From JAEUMD01 sp050250815 (GTDB lineage Bacteria > Pseudomonadota > Alphaproteobacteria > Rhizobiales > Hyphomicrobiaceae), in NCBI GenBank assembly GCA_050250815.1, contig JBFWNY010000009.1:1-64000 (forward strand): a stretch of 64,000 nucleotides of DNA. The letters are read 5' to 3'. Below the pieces are notes generated by a model. That model did not search any database. It saw nothing but the letters and a program-made list of their open reading frames with translations, and was not told the DNA's origin. The translations under genes and the position numbers were made by a program. Below are positions 60,065-64,000 of the stretch, piece after piece. Each line of letters opens with the position of its first letter. Within the stretch, counting starts at the first letter, position 1.

Positions 60065-60388
60065 ATGGCAAGCAAACCGCGTATCAAGGTGCCCGCCGCC
60101 GCCAAGGTCGGCGAGGTTATCGAGATCAAGACGCTCATCTCACACGTCATGGAGACGGGCTTCCGCAAAGGCAGCGACGGCAATCTGGTGCCGCGCAACA
60201 TCATCAACACGTTCACCGCCACCTTCGGCGGCAAGGAAGTGTTCAAGACCGAGCTGTCCTCGGGCGTCTCGGCGAACCCCTACATCGCTTTCAACTTCAA
60301 GGTCCCCGGGCCAGGCGAGCTTGAACTCACCTGGATTGACGACAAGGGCGAGAAGGTGGTCGAGAAGGTTCCGATCGCCGTCAGCTGA
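60065..60388 (+). CDS. soxZ: Sulfur-oxidation protein SoxZ
   Basis: A 107-residue cytoplasm-made partner of SoxY, exported as the SoxYZ complex. IKTLISHVMETGFRKG, FTATFGGKEVFKTELSSGVSANPYIAFNF and the C-terminal LELTWIDDKGEKVVEKV are typical. It is 18 bases downstream of soxY with GGAGG upstream. A terminator lies after it. Confidence 0.96.
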   Translation: MASKPRIKVPAAAKVGEVIEIKTLISHVMETGFRKGSDGNLVPRNIINTFTATFGGKEVFKTELSSGVSANPYIAFNFKVPGPGELELTWIDDKGEKVVEKVPIAVS

Positions 60389-60442
60389 TCGCTCAAGCCC
60401 CAGACACACCACGCGGCGCCAGGGCGCCGCGATAGTGGATCG

Positions 60443-60480
60443 AGCGGCCCGCGCCCAACCGGCGCGGGCCGCTTCGTATT
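60443..60480 (+). terminator. Strong terminator after soxYZ
   Basis: AGCGGCCCGCGCC (60443-60455) and GGCGCGGGCCGCT (60461-60473) form a perfect 13-base-pair stem with loop CAACC, then TCGTATT. A second smaller stem (CGCGGCGCC with GCGCCGCG) lies just before it at 60412-60431. Confidence 0.85.
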
Positions 60481-60675
60481 CGCGCGTTCTGATCGTGGCT
60501 TCACTGCTTCGGATAAATACCTGTATGCGAATTGTCGCCGCCACCTTGCCGCTCGCACATCGAGCCGTTAGACCGGGGGCGACCTGAAAATGCGGGTGTC
60601 ACATCCCGCGATCGGGGGGCCGCCAGCGAACCGCCGGCAGCATTGGGAGCCCACAGCCGAGGAGATCGCTCAGAG

Positions 60676-60918
60676 ATGGCCGACGATCCCGTCATCGCCC
60701 AGAAGGGTCCGTTCCAGGTCGAGCTGACCGGGGGAAAGCCGTATTTCTTTTGCCGCTGTGGCCGGTCGCAGAACCAGCCGTTCTGCGATGGCGCGCACAA
60801 GGGCACGGGCATCGAACCCATGCGCTTCACGGTCGAGACCTCCGGCACCTACAATCTGTGCGGCTGCAAGACCACCGACGACGAGCCGTTCTGCGACGGC
60901 TCCCACAACATCCTCTGA
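60676..60918 (+). CDS. Tandem CDGSH iron-sulfur protein
   Basis: An 80-residue protein with two CDGSH-type [2Fe-2S] motifs: CRCGRSQNQPFCDGAH and CGCKTTDDEPFCDGSH. Each has the Cys-Cys-Cys-His ligand pattern. The ATG at 60676 lies 17 bases after GGAG. Proteins of this kind are small redox or iron-sulfur storage proteins. It lies just after the soxYZ terminator; a link with sulfur metabolism is possible but not shown. Confidence 0.9.
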   Translation: MADDPVIAQKGPFQVELTGGKPYFFCRCGRSQNQPFCDGAHKGTGIEPMRFTVETSGTYNLCGCKTTDDEPFCDGSHNIL

Positions 60919-61168
60919 CGGGCGCCCGATCACCCTCGCGCAGCGGCGTTGCCCGCTTTGTGGGCGGTAACGTGCTCGATCCCCGACCAGACATCGCGGA
61001 CCGAGCGCCACGCCCGCCGTCCATTCGTAATCACGCCGAGGCTAAGTTCTCGACGGCCTCCACCATCGCGGCTACCTTCCGCTGAAGTCGATTCTGCGCC
61101 GCCACACGGTTTCGCCCGAGTGTGCGTGCGCATTGAGCACGGCGAGGCACGGGTAGCCCGAGGGGGAG

Positions 61169-62083
61169 ATGGACTACTTCCTGCAGCAGCTCATCAACGG
61201 CCTGACGCTCGGCTCAATCTACGGCCTCATCGCCATCGGCTATACGATGGTCTACGGCATCATCGGCATGATCAATTTCGCCCACGGCGACGTGTTCATG
61301 CTGTCGGGCTTTATCGCGCTCATCATCTTCCTGCTCATCTCAGCCGTGTTCGGCTCGATCGGGCTTGCCCTGGCGCTGCTCATCGTGCTCATCGCCGCGA
61401 TGGCGCTCACCGCATTGTGGAGCTTCGTCATCGAGCGCGTCGCCTACCGGCCGCTGCGCGGCTCGTTCCGTCTGGCCCCGCTGATCTCCGCGATCGGCAT
61501 GTCGATTTTCCTCATGAATTTCGTGCAGGTCGTGCAGGGCCCGCGCAACAAGCCGCTGCCGCCGCTGCTGCGCGGCATCGTCGAGATCCCGATCGGCTCG
61601 GGCAGCTTCACCATCGCCTACAAGCAGATGCTGATCTTCGCCATCACCGCGGCGCTGCTGGCAGCGTTCTGGTTCGTCGTGCAGCGCACGCCGCTCGGCC
61701 GCTCGATGCGCGCCTGTGAGCAGGACCAGAAGATGGCCTCGCTGCTCGGTATCGACGTAGACCGCACGATCTCGCTCACCTTCGTCATGGGCGCTGCCCT
61801 CGCCGCCGTCGCGGGCGTCATGTACATGGTGCACTACGGCGTCATCAATTTCGCGGACGGGTTCGTTCCGGGTGTGAAGGCGTTTACCGCAGCGGTCCTG
61901 GGCGGCATCGGCTCGCTGCCGGGAGCCGTCCTCGGCGGCATCCTCATCGGCCTCATCGAGACGTTCTGGTCGGCCTATTTCTCGATCGACTACAAGGACG
62001 TTGCAGCGTTCTCGATCCTGGCCATCACGCTGATCTTCATGCCCTCGGGCCTGCTCGGACGGCCCGACGTCGAGAAGGTCTGA
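61169..62083 (+). CDS. livH: Branched-chain amino acid ABC transporter permease LivH
   Basis: A 304-residue inner-membrane permease with about eight hydrophobic segments. LINGLTLGSIYGLIAIGYTMVYGIIGMINFAHGD is the LivH signature. The family EAA-like loop appears near ACEQDQKMASLLGIDVDRTI. It is followed by livM after 4 bases and livG beyond. A periplasmic binding protein is not in the window. Confidence 0.96.
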   Translation: MDYFLQQLINGLTLGSIYGLIAIGYTMVYGIIGMINFAHGDVFMLSGFIALIIFLLISAVFGSIGLALALLIVLIAAMALTALWSFVIERVAYRPLRGSFRLAPLISAIGMSIFLMNFVQVVQGPRNKPLPPLLRGIVEIPIGSGSFTIAYKQMLIFAITAALLAAFWFVVQRTPLGRSMRACEQDQKMASLLGIDVDRTISLTFVMGAALAAVAGVMYMVHYGVINFADGFVPGVKAFTAAVLGGIGSLPGAVLGGILIGLIETFWSAYFSIDYKDVAAFSILAITLIFMPSGLLGRPDVEKV

Positions 62084-62087
62084 AACG

Positions 62088-63503
62088 ATGGCGGGCGCGC
62101 AGATCACACCAGCTGCGGCATCGCGACATCCCGGCGGTAGCGGCAGCGACGGCGGCGCGACAAGTGCCAAGTCGGGCTTCGTTGCCGCAGCCTGGGACGC
62201 CGCAAAGGTCGCACTTCTTGTCATCGGTCTCGCCACGCCCATCGTGCTGCTGGAGACGCGACAGGACTTCTCCAACCGCCTCGTGCTCGAACCGCGCATC
62301 GGCCTCGTGCTGTCGCTGGCAGCGATCGCGTTCGCACTGCGGCTGGGCGCGACACTGCTCGGTCCGCACGTCCGCGCGTTGGTCGGCACCATACCGGTGC
62401 CGCGGCTTCCCTCTGCCATCGCGAACCGCATGAGCCACGTGGCGCTGGTCCTGCTGGTCGCCTATCCGTTCATTGCTCTTTCACTCGCCGGCCCGGGCGG
62501 CGCCATCAAGTGGATCGACAATTTCGGCATTCAGATCCTCATCTACGTGATGCTCGGCTGGGGCCTGAACATCGTCGTCGGCTTGGCCGGTCTGCTCGAT
62601 CTGGGCTACGTCGCCTTCTACGCGGTCGGCGCATACTCCTCCGCGCTGCTCGCTAAGACGGTTGGGCTGAGTTTCTGGTTGTGCCTGCCGCTCGCCGGGA
62701 TCTTCGCCGCGCTGTGGGGCATCCTGCTCGGATTTCCCGTGCTGCGCCTGCGCGGCGACTATCTGGCCATCGTCACGCTGGCGTTCGGCGAGATCATCCG
62801 GCTCGTGCTCATCAACTGGGTGGACTTCACGGGCGGCTATGCGGGCATCTCCGGCATCCCTCGGCCTTCGTTCTTCGGCCTGCCCTTCAATGCGAGCGAC
62901 GAAGGCTTCGCGGCTTTCTTCGGACTCCAGTTCACACCTCTGCACCGGCTGATCTTCCTGTTCTACTTGATGGCGGCGCTCGCTCTGCTGACCAACCTTG
63001 CAACGCTGCGGCTGCGGCGCCTGCCTGTCGGGCGAGCCTGGGAGGCTCTGCGCGAGGACGAGATCGCTTGCCGGTCGCTGGGCATCGACACAGTCAAGAC
63101 CAAGCTCACCGCATTCTCGATCGGTGCCATGTTCGGCGGCTTCGCTGGCGCCTTCTTCGCCGCGCGCCAGGGTTTCATTTCGCCGGAGAGCTTCGTCTTC
63201 ATGGAAAGTGCGGTGATCCTGGCGATCGTCGTCTTGGGAGGCATGGGCAGCCAGCTCGGCGTCGCGATTGCTGCCATCGCGATGATCGGCGGCACCGAGC
63301 TGCTGCGCGAACTCGACTGGCTCAAGGATATTTTCGGCGGCCACTTCGACCCGACCCAGTACCGCATGCTGCTGTTCGGCCTTGCCATGGTGCTGATGAT
63401 GATCTGGAAGCCACGCGGGCTCGTGTCCAGCCGCGCCCCCTCGATCTACCTCAACGAACGCAAGGCGATCTCGGGCGCGCTGGTCAAGGAGGGCCATGGC
63501 TGA
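62088..63503 (+). CDS. livM: Branched-chain amino acid ABC transporter permease LivM
   Basis: A 471-residue permease that is longer than usual (about 330), with an N-terminal extension with extra hydrophobic segments. The core includes IQILIYVMLGWGLNIVVGLAGLLDLGYVAFYAVGAY, and the loop REDEIACRSLGIDTVKTKL near the C-terminal half. It overlaps the next gene by one base (TGATG). Confidence 0.95.
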   Translation: MAGAQITPAAASRHPGGSGSDGGATSAKSGFVAAAWDAAKVALLVIGLATPIVLLETRQDFSNRLVLEPRIGLVLSLAAIAFALRLGATLLGPHVRALVGTIPVPRLPSAIANRMSHVALVLLVAYPFIALSLAGPGGAIKWIDNFGIQILIYVMLGWGLNIVVGLAGLLDLGYVAFYAVGAYSSALLAKTVGLSFWLCLPLAGIFAALWGILLGFPVLRLRGDYLAIVTLAFGEIIRLVLINWVDFTGGYAGISGIPRPSFFGLPFNASDEGFAAFFGLQFTPLHRLIFLFYLMAALALLTNLATLRLRRLPVGRAWEALREDEIACRSLGIDTVKTKLTAFSIGAMFGGFAGAFFAARQGFISPESFVFMESAVILAIVVLGGMGSQLGVAIAAIAMIGGTELLRELDWLKDIFGGHFDPTQYRMLLFGLAMVLMMIWKPRGLVSSRAPSIYLNERKAISGALVKEGHG

Positions 63504-64000
63504 TGGCGGGCGCCGCGCCACTGTTGACGGTCGAGCACCTGACGATGCGGTTCGGCGGCCTGCTGGCCGTCGACGATCTCTCCTTCGAGGTTCGTCGCGG
63601 CGACATCACGGCGCTGATCGGTCCCAATGGCGCCGGCAAGACGACCGTCTTCAATTGCATCACGGGCTTCTACAAGCCCACCAGCGGCCGGCTTGCGCTC
63701 ACGCACGGCTCGGGTGCCACGCGCGACGACGTGCGGGCGTTGACGGCAACGGGGCGTCGCTTTTCGCACAGAGGCGACAGCTCGGTCTTCCTGCTGGAGC
63801 GCATGCCCGACTTCGAGATTGCGAGTACGGCGCGCGTGGCGCGCACATTCCAGAATATCCGGCTTTTCACCGGCATGACCGTGCTGGAGAACCTGATCGT
63901 CGCGCAGCACAACCGTCTGATGCGCGCATCGGGCTATTCGCTGCTCGGCCTCGTCGGCGCCCGCTCGTTCCGCGAGGCGGAGCAGCAGGCCGTGGCCAAG
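63503..64000 (+). CDS. livG: Branched-chain amino acid ABC transporter ATP-binding protein LivG (partial)
   Basis: The first 166 codons; the rest is beyond the window. Walker A is LIGPNGAGKTT. The Q-loop is in ARTFQNIRLFTGMTV. Between them lies an insertion (about 38 residues, ALTHGSGATRDDVRALTATG and on) that is longer than in E. coli LivG. The start overlaps the livM stop. Confidence 0.95.
   Translation, partial: MAGAAPLLTVEHLTMRFGGLLAVDDLSFEVRRGDITALIGPNGAGKTTVFNCITGFYKPTSGRLALTHGSGATRDDVRALTATGRRFSHRGDSSVFLLERMPDFEIASTARVARTFQNIRLFTGMTVLENLIVAQHNRLMRASGYSLLGLVGARSFREAEQQAVAK

Noticed and set aside
1..64000. CRISPR arrays, tRNA or rRNA genes, insertion sequences
   Set aside because: I saw no regularly spaced direct repeats, cloverleaf-like sequences, transposase genes or terminal inverted repeats with target duplications.
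1..64000. Thiamine (TPP) or other riboswitch upstream of thiD or the ThiE-like gene
   Set aside because: Neither leader has the conserved TPP-box sequences that I would expect.

Overview
The window is chromosomal DNA from a high-GC alphaproteobacterium, most likely of the Hyphomicrobiales (Rhizobiales). The evidence is gene order: zapA, 6S RNA, 5-formyl-THF cyclo-ligase; ilvE divergent from a petP/petR/kinase set; ubiK-ybjN-proC divergent from lgt-midA-pgeF; prs-rplY-pth-ychF. A split sox system, a flavocytochrome c sulfide dehydrogenase and a large beta-oxidation cluster point to a metabolically flexible sulfur-oxidising chemoheterotroph. I cannot name the genus from sequence alone. I found no rRNA, tRNA, CRISPR array, insertion sequence or prophage.

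Layout. 0-2.7 kb: the 3' end of soxB, a CcdA-type thiol transporter and thiD. 2.9-6.3 kb: an exported protein of unknown function, an FadL/OmpP1 porin and a threonine dehydratase. 6.3-10 kb, minus strand: a small ORF, yebC, a YmdB-type phosphodiesterase, the cyclo-ligase, 6S RNA, zapA and a coiled-coil protein. 10.3-13.2 kb: gap, a PsiE-like protein and class I aldolase. 13.3-18.4 kb: a degenerate ThiE-like protein, a Sel1-repeat protein, an inositol monophosphatase and a non-flagellar MotA/MotB-like pair. 18.5-19.4 kb: an AT-richer orphan membrane gene. 19.4-25 kb: hydroxypyruvate isomerase, arfB, flavin reductase, a phytoene-desaturase-like oxidoreductase, small envelope proteins and ilvE. 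25-29 kb: petP-petR-kinase, a TetR-type regulator and arsC. 29.4-34.5 kb: proC, ybjN-like, ubiK, lgt, midA and pgeF. 34.7-41 kb: a lipoprotein, prs, rplY, pth, ychF and two unknowns. 41-46 kb: two glycosyltransferases, two tandem cyclophilin-like proteins, and a ketosynthase with its acyl carrier protein. 46.3-55.8 kb: fadD, a MerR regulator, then (minus strand) fadE-fadJ-fadI-cfa. 56.2-60.9 kb: a persulfide-sensor-like ArsR regulator, sulfide dehydrogenase subunits, a SoxS-like thioredoxin, soxYZ and a CDGSH protein. 61.2-64 kb: livH, livM and the start of livG.

Regulatory picture. The strongest new observation is a pair of ATTC-N8-GAAT dyads, one upstream of the sulfide dehydrogenase flavoprotein and one in the divergent soxS/soxY promoter region. 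This is the arrangement recognised by SqrR/BigR-type persulfide sensors, and such a regulator, with both expected cysteines, is encoded 2.5-3 kb away. Separately, a dyad with the sequence TTGACGTTTACGTCAA lies just upstream of the fadE operon and may be the target of the MerR regulator translationally coupled to fadD. An 18-base perfect palindrome lies between the acyl carrier protein gene and fadD.

Most of the remainder is housekeeping. The least understood genes are the tandem cyclophilin-like pair beside the ketosynthase/ACP pair, the MotA/MotB-like pair, the Cys-rich secreted peptide, the AT-richer membrane orphan and several small exported proteins.
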